From NCBI RefSeq assembly GCF_001949145.1, contig NW_019091515.1, forward strand, positions 25,575-89,574: 64,000 bases of DNA, given 5' to 3'. Below are positions 1 through 10,309 of the stretch, piece by piece (position 1 is the stretch's first letter; each line of letters starts with the position of its first letter). Position numbers and translations under genes: made by a program. Source of the DNA: Acanthaster planci. Taxonomy: Eukaryota > Echinodermata > Asteroidea > Valvatida > Acanthasteridae. Under the pieces are notes generated by a model that was not told the DNA's origin, did not search any database, and was given only the letters and a program-made list of their open reading frames with translations.

Positions 1-329
1 TCCCACCTCTAATTCAGCTCTAAACAAATTGGGGGAAAGAACATTCCATTAAAATCTGAGGAGTTAAAGCAACTGATCAGTACACACGCCAAAACCTAAA
101 AAAAAATTAAAAACATGTTACATATGGGAAAACTGCCTGTTTTTTTTCCTACAGATACAGAGCATGTCAGTGCTTAAATTTCCTCTTGACTATGAAATCT
201 ATTGTTAAAGTTTACAAAAAAAATCATCGTAGGGGAAAATTAATAACAATGAAGACAGACTGTTATAAAAATACAGAGCAATTTGTTTATGTAACTGTAT
301 ACCTATTCCATCCTAAGCTGGACATGTAC

Positions 330-535
330 CATTATGAGCCGCAAGCTGGACCACGAGAGGGCGCAATTTTCCCAGCAACGAAGGCTCCTTTGGCTGGAAC
401 TGCACTTCGCTGGTTCACAAACGACTATGGAATGCAGGCGTTGCGGTCGCGTCGCTACCAACACAATGAACACTCACGAACCAGCATGCCTCTCTGCAAC
501 CGATGAGGGGGTGTTTTTTCTCAAGACAGTGTTCG
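330..535 (-). repeat. Dispersed element family 1, copy A
   Basis: The reverse complement of this block aligns by eye with 58171-58390 and, with an internal deletion, with 38707-38845. The shared core includes GAGTGTTCATT, a G(A/C)CGCGA-CGCAACGC block, TTTGTGAACCA and AAGTGCAGTTCCA. No RNA polymerase III boxes or coding domain are obvious, so this is a short non-autonomous repeat of unknown class. Copy A is inverted relative to copies B and C. Confidence 0.75.
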
Positions 536-611
536 CTTGAAAATAATGGTGTCACCAAGTCATAGACTCAGTTCTGAAATTCACGAACACGAACGCGCGG
601 GGAACATAAGA

Positions 612-870
612 ACACAAGATTTTAAATTTAACAAGTCAGTGATCACAAATGCACTTTGTTGAAAATCCCTCATCCATATTTATTCTCGATAATAAAGTTG
701 AGATATTTGAAAACATCAGTACCTGGCAATCTTTAACATAAGTGACATTAAAAAGCTTTCAATTTTATGTTTTTCTTATACTGAAAAAAAACTTCAAATA
801 TAAACCCTTCAACCCCAAACTAATAAATCGCAGGAGTTTCTTTGAATGCCAAATAATTACTGTTCCCTAA
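612..870 (+). repeat. Direct repeat pair, copy 1
   Basis: Matches 3816-4080 in the same orientation. The best block is AAGTCAGTGATCACAAATGC followed by TTGTTGAAAATCCC and CATCC-TATTT. A second matching block is near AATCGC(A/G)GG(A/G)(A/G)TTTCTT. The middle is diverged and of unequal length. It looks like two old copies of a non-coding mobile element. Confidence 0.6.
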
Positions 871-1578
871 ACCCGACCGTCAAAGTTGCTTCGCTGCTTC
901 ATTTGCATGATGTATGAACTGACCTTGAATTGACCATCTGGCTGTAAAATGGATCTTGGGAGTTATTAGAAAGAATTGCTAAGCAAAAGCGAATAATCGA
1001 CATACGCGTACTATAATGCTGTACCAATTATCCACATCCGTTACCACAGAATATAATTATTACAGGCATCTTCTGTCATTCGTCATTGGAACAGTAAGTA
1101 ATCGCATATCCAAACCAAAACATGAACATTAAACTTTAAAAAGCAGAAGTGAAATATTCCGTTTAATAATTCCTTCACCATGATGAGTGATGTTTGTATT
1201 TCAAAACTGAAATACCTAGCTATGTTTAAAATCAGTTAAATTCAAATTTGAAGTTTAGAATTCATTTTTTTTTCTGAACATAAAAAAAAATTAACGATGG
1301 AATTGTTGTTTCACCGACGCATGGAACACAATTCTAAAGCCGGGCTTGAAGTCGATTCGATGACTCAAAATAACTACATGTCCACTGAAATGGATGCTTC
1401 TAAGATTGTAGACTATTTTGTCTCTTTACGTCTCCCAAATAAACCTTTAAAAAAATCCTTCACACTCACAGCAATCAAAGGTCTGGTCTCTGCTCAAAAA
1501 AATATCTAAGCGTTTTTGGCGCAATTTGTTGGTGTTTAACGTCTCTGGAATTTGGCCTAATGACTCTTCGACGTCGTT

Positions 1579-1584
1579 TTTATT
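1579..1584 (-). terminator. Poly(A) signal AATAAA for the tectonin-like gene
   Basis: A perfect AATAAA on the minus strand, about 124 nt downstream of the tectonin-like stop codon. It is the first such hexamer I see downstream. Confidence 0.5.
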
Positions 1585-1707
1585 TTGCTGGCGACTCTGC
1601 TGATTATAAGGAACAAAATTGAAGGTTGGACTTGCATAATATTCCTAGCTTCTGGTCTTAAACTACCTCTCTCCGGATTTCGTGAAAGTTAACTAAAATG
1701 TCTAAGG

Positions 1708-2595
1708 TTAATTTACAACATCCCAGGAACCAGTGAGCGCAGCTATTTCATATTCATCGCTGTAGGTTTCGGATCGATAGTAAACATGCCGGCCGTCAGT
1801 GCCCCAAACACCAACCTTTCCCGCCGAAATATCTATCAAGTTCAGCTGGTCGTTGTCCAGGATCCATTTGGATCCCGTGGCATCGGGATCTTCGCCAGCT
1901 CCCCGGCTCACTTGGTTAAACAGTACTGCCCACATGTTCCCCGCTGGCGAAACCGCAATCCCTTTGATCATCTGGGGACTCCGTACACTCTCACGACTGT
2001 CGTCGTACAGCTGCCACAGCCCAAAGTTGGTGTCACCCATTACGGGCAGCCTGAAGATTTTGCCCCATCTGTCAAGAAGCCACACATTGCTCGGACCTAC
2101 ACATAACTTAATGATAAGCGCCATCTTGGGAAGACTCTTCTGAGACCACGCAGTGATCCTACCGTGATTACCTGAACCACCATACGAGCCTATTCGATGG
2201 TACAGCCTCTGCCCAGACGAAAAGAACTGTACCACCCAGAGACCAGACTTCCCCGCGGCAACTTTATCCGCCCGCAAGGTCCCCAACGATTTCCAGTTAC
2301 TACCCTCAGGTTTGTCATCAGTTATTCCTTCTCTGCGATACACGAAATTATTGTTGGTACCAAGTGCCCAAATGTGCCCGTTAGGGCCGACAGAAATGGC
2401 TTGCTTGTTGGACCAAGGTTGCTTAATCCACTCTCCATAGCTGGTGGCGCTGTTCACTTGTCGACTGAAGATTTCGTTATTGGTGTTCACAGCCCAAACG
2501 TGTTCCGGCCCTGTTGCAATCTGCTTCAGTGTGCCTAACTCGGCATCGCTTCCAGCAGAAAATCTGACATTAAAACTTAACAGGCCAACCAACAT
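1708..2595 (-). CDS. Tectonin / fish-egg-lectin-like beta-propeller protein
   Basis: Single open frame of 295 residues. It begins with a short hydrophobic stretch (MLVGLLSF...) that could be a weak signal peptide, followed by about five to six tandem tectonin (TECPR) blades. Each blade has the family pattern of hydrophobic-S/A-x-G, then (V/I)WA(V/L/D), then a basic R(Q/R/H) position. Examples are GPEHVWAVNTNNEIFSRQ near residue 30, GPNGHIWALGTNNNFVYRRE near 70, and GPSNVWLLDRWGKIFR, SPAGNMWAVLF and KVGVWGTDGRHVYYR further on. Proteins of this family are secreted lectins that bind bacterial surface glycans in innate immunity or egg fluid. I chose the ATG at 2595 because an in-frame TAA lies about 30 nt upstream and a TATA box lies at 2671-2680. 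The lack of introns contrasts with every other gene here. An upstream signal-peptide exon remains possible, because TTTGTTGCAG just before the ATG resembles a splice acceptor. Sugar specificity cannot be read from the sequence. Confidence 0.82.
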   Translation of the reverse strand: MLVGLLSFNVRFSAGSDAELGTLKQIATGPEHVWAVNTNNEIFSRQVNSATSYGEWIKQPWSNKQAISVGPNGHIWALGTNNNFVYRREGITDDKPEGSNWKSLGTLRADKVAAGKSGLWVVQFFSSGQRLYHRIGSYGGSGNHGRITAWSQKSLPKMALIIKLCVGPSNVWLLDRWGKIFRLPVMGDTNFGLWQLYDDSRESVRSPQMIKGIAVSPAGNMWAVLFNQVSRGAGEDPDATGSKWILDNDQLNLIDISAGKVGVWGTDGRHVYYRSETYSDEYEIAALTGSWDVVN

Positions 2596-2670
2596 CAAGC
2601 TGCAACAAACGGAATAAATTCTTTAAGTGTGGTGGAGTTATACTTAACTTACGGTCAGTTTACACAATGC

Positions 2671-2680
2671 CTTATAAAAG
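2671..2680 (-). promoter_or_regulatory. Candidate TATA box of the tectonin-like gene
   Basis: The minus strand reads CTTTTATAAG, about 75 nt upstream of the chosen ATG. That places a start site near 2645 with a roughly 50-nt leader. It sits only about 10 bp inside the end of the foldback element at 2691-3063. Confidence 0.45.
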
Positions 2681-2690
2681 GGTGAAGCTC

Positions 2691-3063
2691 AAAGAGCACA
2701 ACTAAGGAAAACGTGTTTTCTCTGATTTTTACCTGTTCAAATATAATGGAAGCGTTCAAATCGAACGCAGTGTCATTTGTCTTCGGAGCTCAACTATAAC
2801 AAGCTAGAAATGGCCTTTTCTGTTCGTGCCAAGATGCAAATTCAGAATGAAGATTGCGTCTTTCAGAGAAAACGACGGGAACCCTCGACCTGGGTTGGTA
2901 GTGGATAATCCCTTGGGCATGCCAAACAATGCATGTAGCCATTGTTTGGCATGCACGACGGTTTATCCACTATGACAAATGACACTGCGTTCGATTTCAA
3001 TGCTTCAATATTATTTGAATAGATGAAATAAGAGAAAACATGTTTTCCTTAGAGGTGCTCTTT
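2691..3063. mobile_element. Foldback / long-TIR MITE
   Basis: Outer arms of about 90 bp at 2691-2781 and 2974-3063 are imperfect inverted copies. Their ends are AAAGAGCAC and GTGCTCTTT, and their inner ends are CGCAGTGTCATTTGTC and GACAAATGACACTGCG. An inner palindrome (GCATGCCAAACAATG at 2917-2931, its complement at 2940-2954, and TAGTGGATAA with TTATCCACTA) shows that the element was once almost a perfect hairpin. About 115 bp at 2782-2898 is unpaired, so one arm carries an insertion or the other a deletion. No coding capacity. Confidence 0.85.
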
Positions 3064-5052
3064 AAGTACAACATCCAGTTGCCATAATTAGCACAGGTAA
3101 AGCGTTTTTGTATTCCGTTTATTTTAAAGAAGAAAAAGACCAAACGAGCCGAACAAATTAAATATCAACATACCAAGTTGAAATAGCCTCCATACTGCTT
3201 GCAAATGTCCAATCGGTTTCTGCAAGTCTGAAACATGAGTGACGAAAGAGCTCCTTACAGACCATCCCGAAACCGAATTCATTTTGCCCTAGTGTAACCT
3301 GCTTGTATTACCAACGTATTACGTACGTTATTCACGGATTTCAAGTGAAAAAGTGTTCTTAGAGCTATGCGGATATTTAGCACCTAATTTGTCTGAACAA
3401 AAATTGAGCATCGTTTTGATCTTTTCTAACGAGGCTTTGCCCCCTCCCCAAAAAAGCATAATTACGTACACGTTTGCTCATTAACAACCAAAGGAAACTG
3501 AAGGCTTTTGCTACTCACGCACAAACGTGCTTTTTCTGCGCTGTCTGCAACAATACAATTTTACTTGTGGGAGTGGCCGACTAAACACTGGGTGAAGCTG
3601 TGCAGAATAACTGGAGTTGGCTGGTGAAGAGTGAGTCTTCTATCTTGCCTACAACCTTTTATGATGGCCGAAACTGCAGGTTATTCATACCTATTAATGA
3701 TAGTCAATGACCGGCAAATTTATGCAGATAACTAATTGTCGATTATAAATGCAATGCACCATCTACGGATTTTTTTTTCAATATTTTAAATGGCAACGGT
3801 ACATCGTGTGCTGAATGGAGATTTTAGATTTGATAAGTCAGTGGTTACAAACGCAGCTTGTTGAAAATCCCTTCATCCGTATTTTATTTTCACTGGTTGT
3901 CAACTGTAATTTTCCGTGCTCTTGACTGATAGGAAACCAGCCCAATTAATCAATTCACGTGGACAATATAAAAAATGACATTACCATAATCGCGGGGATT
4001 TCTTCCAGTAATTGCACGACATGCTGAATTACCTTTAGTTCCCGAAAGCCAGATATGATTAATGATTTCTCATACATCAAGCCTGCTGCTGTTTTTCTAT
4101 TGTCCTTCGTAGAGGCGGGCACATTTTAGTCAGACAATTCATCACAAAGTATCGACTGACGCAACTGAAGAACAGGACCAAAAACTTCAGAAGGAAACGA
4201 GGACCTTGAAATCAAGATGGTCGACCATCATTATTTTCATACGAACGATCCCAGGAGGACAGGTTAGAGTAAAAAACCACGTTTTTATTCTCGTGAAAAG
4301 GATGCCAAAAACAAAAAAAAAACGGAGGACCTCCGAAACTTTCAAACTAGCCCTACCAACATGAATGTGTACGATTTCACTCTGAAATTTATGATCTACG
4401 CAAAAGTTCTGAAAAAGTGCATCTATTGCATGAATAGCGCCCCTAGTGTTAGGCCTACGTGTTGTCAGCACGTGTTACACCACCCTCATCCCCCATCCCA
4501 CAGTCCAAGTATAATGCAGGGACTGCTATTAGACCAGATTATTCTCGTACTCATTTCCTGTGCAACTTTCAACCCATACGTTTAAAATACCCGTAGAAAG
4601 GCAGCGGCAAAATAGTAATCAGCTCTTGGAACATTACAATACTTCAGTGGTTGAAGTTGTTTTGGAATATGTTCTTCGTATATTAAAGGTCCTTTACATA
4701 CTATCTACTGAGCTTGAAGACACCTACAGATTCTCCTCCAAAAATGGTTAGTAGGAGAAAAGATATTGCTTTCGAGCAAAACACGTGCGACCAAACACGG
4801 CGACGTATCGAGTCCTCGGCTCTGTTTCTGTACAGCTATGGATCCGAGACACTCGTTGCACTGGATTGAATTCGAGACACTTCAGGTGAGGAAAATAATG
4901 CCAACATTCAAAACCGGGGTACTCGTGTCGTGTAAGTGTCTGCCAAAGGTTACACTATACCGATGCGTTTCCGTATTTACTGTAGAACCTTTTTATTTTA
5001 ATCCAAACTGCAGCTAATACATATACACTTGTAATACAGGGGTTTCACAAAC
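3064..5052. other. Intergenic stretch, no gene seen
   Basis: AT-rich sequence between the tectonin-like gene and the 3' end of the TLCD gene. Apart from the second direct-repeat copy (3816-4080), I see no conserved coding or RNA feature. Confidence 0.55.
3816..4080 (+). repeat. Direct repeat pair, copy 2
   Basis: Counterpart of 612-870. It shares AAGTCAGTG-TTACAAA-GC, TTGTTGAAAATCCC and the later AATCGCGGGGATTTCTTCC block. Conserved order with a diverged middle suggests an old pair of non-autonomous insertions. Confidence 0.6.
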
Positions 5053-5186
5053 GTGCGCCTCCAAGAGTTTGCAACGCATGGCCAATTACAATGCGCGAAA
5101 TCTGTCGACCAAATGCGCGTTTGGAAATGGTCGACAAATTTTGCGCGTTGTGATTGGCCAACGTGTTCAAACTCTTGGAGGCGCAC
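5053..5186. mobile_element. Short palindromic MITE
   Basis: A 134-bp near-complete inverted repeat. The ends GTGCGCCTCCAAGAGTTTG (5053-5071) and CAAACTCTTGGAGGCGCAC (5168-5186) are exact complements. The pairing continues inward through GGCCAAT...GCGCGAAAT...GTCGACCA and its complement around 5129-5160. It lies just downstream of the TLCD poly(A) signal. Confidence 0.85.
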
Positions 5187-5271
5187 TATTTTGAATCGCC
5201 CGTATTCACATGTGACGTGAGTCTTCAATTAGTACAAGCGTGAGAATGGGGGGAGGCATCAATGGAAATTG

Positions 5272-5277
5272 TTTATT
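5272..5277 (-). terminator. Poly(A) signal AATAAA for the TLCD gene
   Basis: Minus-strand AATAAA about 257 nt past the TLCD stop codon. It is the nearest such hexamer downstream. Confidence 0.5.
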
Positions 5278-5533
5278 TTTCAATACCGAGAAATGGCATG
5301 GCGTAACCACTGCATGCTAAGCGCAAAAATTTTTTACAACTGTCGTTCAGAGCGGCCTCGAACCCGGCACGATGGACCCGCTGGATTGATGCCGCAACTG
5401 TAATTTGGAAGTGGAATTATTAACGCCTCCGTGACTGCATAGCCACTTCGTTCAAGGAAACTGCCATATCAGTCACCAAGAAATCGTGCGTCTGAAACCG
5501 CAAGCAAAGCCAACGTTTTGAGCTAGAAATGCG

Positions 5534-8500
5534 CTAGTTGTCCATGACATGTCGATGTTTTCCATCCTTGGACAAGAAGTCACTACAAATTAACCGCCAC
5601 AGGAGGACGAAGTTAATAACGGTAATGGCCGTGGTCATGAACGGTAAAACGGCCGCCAGATAGGCAGGTAAGTGCTGGGTAGTGAAGTACGAGCAGTAGG
5701 TGGCGTAGATCAGCGGGGCCAGGCGCAGGAGAATGTAAGTCGCCAGGTTAAAGAGGCGGTGGACGCCGTAGATGAGGGTGTCTTTGGAGAATCCATGCAT
5801 CAGCAGGAGCTGGCGCGAGTGAAGGAAGATGGCGTTGATTTCACTCAACAGGCCCAGGGTCAAGATGCCCATTGCTTTGTGCTCGATACTCATGACGAAG
5901 AAAGTGGAGGTCATCTTCGGGGAGAAGCACACAAAATACACACACACTAGATTTTAAGAATGTTTGCCATTCAAAACAAATAATGCCAGAAAAAAACAGT
6001 CTCCATGCATAATGGATGCGCGAAAAGGTTTTTAACCCCCAAAAGAGCCAGGCTATTTAGGTTTAAAAGTGCACGAAACACTCAGAAACTTCATTGCATT
6101 TGTTTGAAACCGCTCCTCAAATCAGTACACCTCAGCCGGCAGGGCATTTCAGTGTAAGCGAAAATCCATCCAGTTTGCACTGAAGGATTAAACTTCTTGC
6201 ATAATTTTACAGGAAAAGAGAAACAGTGGCATAGAGCTGAACCAGGGAGAGACAAGGTTCGTGGCCAGACAGTCCCGACACTGTGGATACGGCCTGCGAT
6301 GACAACTTGTTGAAATGACATTCGCAAAAATGTAATAACAAACAGTTTATTCCTTCAATCACTCTTATGATGACGATGCAAGGGCTGGAAGAGAAGAAAA
6401 ACCGACAACAAAATAATGTGCCACTCTGAAGTTTGACCGCTCTTCCATCTTCAAGTGCCTGTCGAAGTCACACGAATTTATGGGGGGGGATACCCCACGC
6501 ATTAGAAGTGCAATGTGAATAAACATGGCTCCAGGTGGGATGCGTGCTTTTGCCATTACACAACTATCTGGGGATACACCATGTACTTTCCTAAAGGGAA
6601 ATGGTTTCATTTCCGGTCTTGAGAGGAGACTTCTCCCCTCGTGGAAGCTTCCCCTGTCAAAATGTCGGACTTTGGTTCCCTTTGGACAAATATCCTTCAG
6701 AGCCACGATTAAAGCCTTTATCCAGGTCGAGTTTCCCAGCACGTTATGTAAACAAAAGTAACACTTACAATGGTATGGTGTACAAAAAGTGCCCAAACTT
6801 TCCCGAAGCCATTGTGAGTCAGCAAATCGTATGTGTCGTAGATGAGATACCCTAGAAACAGGTAAGAAAGGGGAAAACTTAGTACCGAATATTTGTGCCG
6901 GATATAGGGGGTGGGGAACTGGGGGGGGGGTGACTTGCCCGGCTATGGAAATTTGAAAAGCAAGGAGGTGCTGACACTATCAGACACTAGGGGGCGATGT
7001 TTATGACACAGATGTACATTCGTAACTATGTATTACACTGCTGCAGAATCTTGCATCAGAATGGCATTATCTATGGCTTTCATTTTGTGGTTCACCCTTT
7101 TCCGGTACTATTGAAATACATGTCGGTTACGTGAAGTCCGAAAACTTCTTCACTGTCAGTGTGCATGTGGGGGACTCAGTCTCCTCTTAAAAAAAAACCC
7201 AAAGAGTATTCCCCGGGATTCACACCCATGGGAAAACTGATCCCCTGCGCATCGTGTCGATTGTCGGGGTGGTCACATAGAAAATAATACATGTGAACAT
7301 AACAATTTTACCAGTGCAGTATGATTTTAAAGAGTAGAACACATAAGAGAAATACAGGGAATGCCATTTTTCCTGCAACCCCATCCAAAAATTGTCATTT
7401 TTTCACACTATTATCAAAATATCTGAAACGCTCAACGAATTGATAATACTACTGCATTATCAGTTTCTGTATTGCATAAAGTTCCGTACCCGAAACTACT
7501 GCGAAGGTAACTTCGACCGACACAGCGTAGTGAGTCACGGGTTCACTCCAAAGTTCCGGCTGGGTGAACAAACTGGAAAGAGACAAGGGAAATCATGCCC
7601 CCTAGATAGAATATACAGACAACTCAATCATCAATGCAATGCTGTAGTACCCACTCCGAGGTGCTTGTGTTATTGCTTTACCTCGAGTAAGTTGGTACTT
7701 ACGGTTTAAAAAAAAACAACAAAATAGAAAAAAATCTACAATAATGCTGATCCTGAAAGGGCATAAGTATGCACAACTTCTTGGATGTACACGTACGGGT
7801 ATACATGGCTTTTTGAACACGTATAGAATGCAAGACGATGCTTGATCCAATTTCTGCGCGAAACAAGGGTCTAGAAATTCGACCATCAATGACATGGTCA
7901 GTATGCCCACCTTATTCTCCATGGTTCGTACGAAGAAAGTTAGGCGTAACACGCTTCAAAATCAGGGACAAAAATACAGAAATACACGCCAAAACTTGAA
8001 CAGTGAACACCACAGATTGTCCACAAGTTTGACAAGTGACAGTGGGGCGTGGCCCGAGATAAAGGAACCATGATTAATTTAGCCACACATGTACGCGACT
8101 CCACAGGTCGATTATACACAGCCGTTGAGCTACAAACCACGATACAACATTGTGGTGTTGGGTCACTCTCTATGATTTGACCTGACCACCGAAAACCTGA
8201 CGACTCAACAACTGGTCTTTATGGGAGGCTGTAGGCTACGGATGTGTAAAAGTACATGCTACAAAATACGATCCGTCCAGCGCACGTCTTCCCAGCTAGT
8301 TCTATGGTCTGACTCACCAATACATGACGAGTGCGGCAACAATGACCGCGTTGACCAGCGACGTTGCCGCGTTCCGCCATCGGTGGCGTTCCTTGCCTGC
8401 GTACTTATTGGGTGGGGACAGAATGTCAAAGTCCAAGAGCAAGTTGAAGCACTTGTACCCCAACGCAGAGGCCACGGTGATGGGGATGAACGAACGGATC

Positions 8501-8553
8501 ATGGTTCCAAACATAAACCATGCATACACCCAGCTTGTAAATTCTGTCCACAA
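5534..8553 (-). CDS. TLCD1/2: TLC-domain membrane protein (TLCD1/TLCD2 group)
   Basis: Four exons on the minus strand: 8553-8318, 7572-7490, 6851-6769 and 5914-5534. All have GT-AG borders and matching phases (2, 1, 0), giving 260 residues, which is the normal size for TLCD1/2. Exon 1 has an N-terminal membrane segment and the HRWRNAATSLVNAV motif that opens the TLC domain. Exon 2 encodes PELWSEPVTHYAVSVEV. Exon 3 encodes GYLIYDTYDLLTHNG followed by WALFVHHTI, with the paired histidines typical of TLC proteins. Exon 4 encodes GILTLGLLSEINAIFLHSRQ and RLAPLIYATY, further membrane helices and a short charged tail. TLCD1/2 and worm FLD-1 are plasma-membrane proteins that limit polyunsaturated phosphatidylethanolamine and so affect membrane fluidity; they are not ceramide synthases. 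Exons 2 and 3 are too short for ordinary ORF finding and were placed by homology and splice signals. TLCD1 and TLCD2 cannot be separated here. Confidence 0.9.
7602..7953 (-). pseudogene. Orphan TLC-like exon between TLCD exons 1 and 2
   Basis: After an AG at 7954-7955 the minus strand is open to a stop at 7602. Its first 25 codons (LTFFVRTMENKVGILTMSLM then VE) match the start of the TLCD terminal exon (STFFVMSIEHKAMGILTLGL then LSE) with one residue deleted. The frame then drifts (EFLDPCFAQKLDQ...). Its phase fits exon 1, so splicing 8318 to 7953 would give an alternative, shortened product. It cannot replace the terminal exon, because the incoming phase differs and it lies upstream of exons 2 and 3. 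It is most simply a decayed copy of a paralogue's exon; an alternative terminal exon is the competing reading. Confidence 0.55.
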
Positions 8554-9834
8554 CGACTACAGCATTACATAGCATTCAAGGCTATAAAAGGCACACCAAA
8601 AGTTTACGAGTAGGCAGTTTTGTGTGGTCGAAAACTACATGCACATTGTGCATGTAAATGTACATTCAAACAGCAGGTGTGGGAGGGTATCACAGGGGTA
8701 TGGAAATGCAGTTTCGTTCGGCAACCTTGACTTAACCAACTCGTTTATAGAGTGTGACTTTGGGCATTTTGGGCAGGATTATTCCTATGGTGTTCCCGAA
8801 AGGACAGACTAGACCGTCGTAATTGTCGGAATGCATACACTCTGATTACGCTCTATAAAGTAAACCTGGCTTTATTTTGGAGGTATTATTTGGACTAAAA
8901 GCATCCTTTTTACTTCATCTTCATCGTCTTTTTACATTCGGCACTCAAATTGATAGTAATAAGGGATGCTTTTACTCTAAAAATTGTTTATCAATTAAAC
9001 GCAATAACCTTGATACATCATGAGTTTTGAGTTTGCAGACATGTCAATTAAGACAGTCAACATTACAGAGTCAATAGCAAATGGACGTCACAATGTTGGA
9101 TTATTCTGAAACACTATCCGTCGATCTATGTAATACATTCGGTACTTCAACCTGTTTATAAACTGATGGCAAGAAAGTGTTTCGAACAGTTTTTTGCGAT
9201 GATATTTTCAAGTTTAATGATCGGCGAAAAAACTTTGGTTTAGCGAAATAAAAGGCGGGACTGGTACCCTCTTTACTTTCTGTCGGGCTTGCTCGACACA
9301 GTCATAACATTAGTCAGGCCCACTAGGCCAAAATTTAGCCCTCACCAACGTACGCGTCGTCTCTTTTAACTTTTTTTTAATACACATGTATTGAATTTGC
9401 ATGAGAAGGACGCATATTATCAAGCGATGTGGGTCGATGTACATGTACATATACGTATGGCATACACGTACTTGCGCTGTCGGCCGCTGCTCGCTCATGG
9501 TACTAACAACACTCTGTTTTACGTGTTTTCGGGTTAAAAAACTATTAGCTATGAGCATAGAGAATTTGTACAAAAGATCTGTGAACATCCTCAAAACGAA
9601 CTTCAAAATGTGATTTGTATTGAATGTGTCCCGGCCTGGAACGTTTTTTAATAGCAGCCTGGTTGCATATTGTTATTTATGGACACGCGATTTCCGAATT
9701 AGTCCGTAAATATTTGCATATAACATTCGACGTATCTAATAGCCCTTCGCGTCACTCCGAATTTAAAAATCAACTTGAAAATCCGTTTGATATTCTAAGT
9801 TGAGTATATGTTACCCTGAGGAGAACTGGTATGA
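8554..9834. other. TLCD upstream region, no further gene seen
   Basis: Contains the presumed TLCD promoter. I see no TATA box or conserved coding segment. The short frames around 9310-9613 have no recognisable domain. Confidence 0.5.
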
Positions 9835-9906
9835 GGCGCGGTGGCCAAGTGGTAAGGCGTCTGTCTCGTAAACAGAAGACCGAGGGTTCGAATCCCTCTC
9901 GCGCCT
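9835..9906 (+). tRNA. tRNA-Thr (anticodon CGT)
   Basis: A complete cloverleaf. The acceptor stem GGCGCGG pairs with TCGCGCC (one G-T pair) at 9899-9905, with discriminator T at 9906. The D arm uses GCC/GGC. The anticodon stem TCTGT/ACAGA encloses the loop CTCGTAA with CGT at 9867-9869. The T arm is GAGGG-TTCGAAT-CCCTC. There is no intron. The A-box-like (TGGCCAAGTGG) and B-box (GGTTCGAATCC) promoter elements are present. The nearest run of T residues, a candidate Pol III terminator, is at 9931-9936. CCA is not encoded, as expected for a nuclear tRNA gene. Confidence 0.95.
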
Positions 9907-10309
9907 TTCTATGTCCCTCATGTTAATATGTTTTTTGTATACTAAGGTTTACCTTTTGTTTTTTGTGTGTGTTCGTTTGTTTCCTCTAGGCGCCTCGTTT
10001 GGGTTTCAATTTCTACGTAGCTGTCTCGGATTAAATAACAGATATGTCTTAAAGGAAAATAAGTATTTTGTAATCACTTTGAATAATCGTGCGCAATATG
10101 AATGTTATTCATTATCATAGGTGAACTGAGATAATGAATTAAGATAATGAATAATGGTGACTTCCGTGTCCGTGCGTGTGTTGTGGTGGCGCTGTTTTGT
10201 CAGCGCCACCACTAGAAACTACTAGATAAGAGAGTAGGCCCTATTGCATTTGCGGCACACCGTTGCTATCTTCGGTGGCCCAACAAAGTACCGCATTGGC
10301 GACTTGAAT

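Larger units (their letters stand above)
1..1578. other. AT-rich non-coding stretch with repeats
   Basis: No supportable gene. The stretch holds one copy of a dispersed element (about 330-535) and one half of a direct repeat pair (about 612-870), both listed separately. The remaining short open frames have no recognisable motif and lie in AT-rich sequence. Confidence 0.6.

Noticed and set aside
5335-5445. tRNA-like segment on the minus strand with GCCGGGTTCGAGGCC
   Set aside because: A B-box-like sequence is present, but I could not build an anticodon arm or a paired acceptor stem at the right spacing. Possibly an old SINE head.
5672-5950. 92-codon plus-strand frame opposite the TLCD terminal exon
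   Set aside because: Shadow of the real minus-strand exon; no independent similarity.
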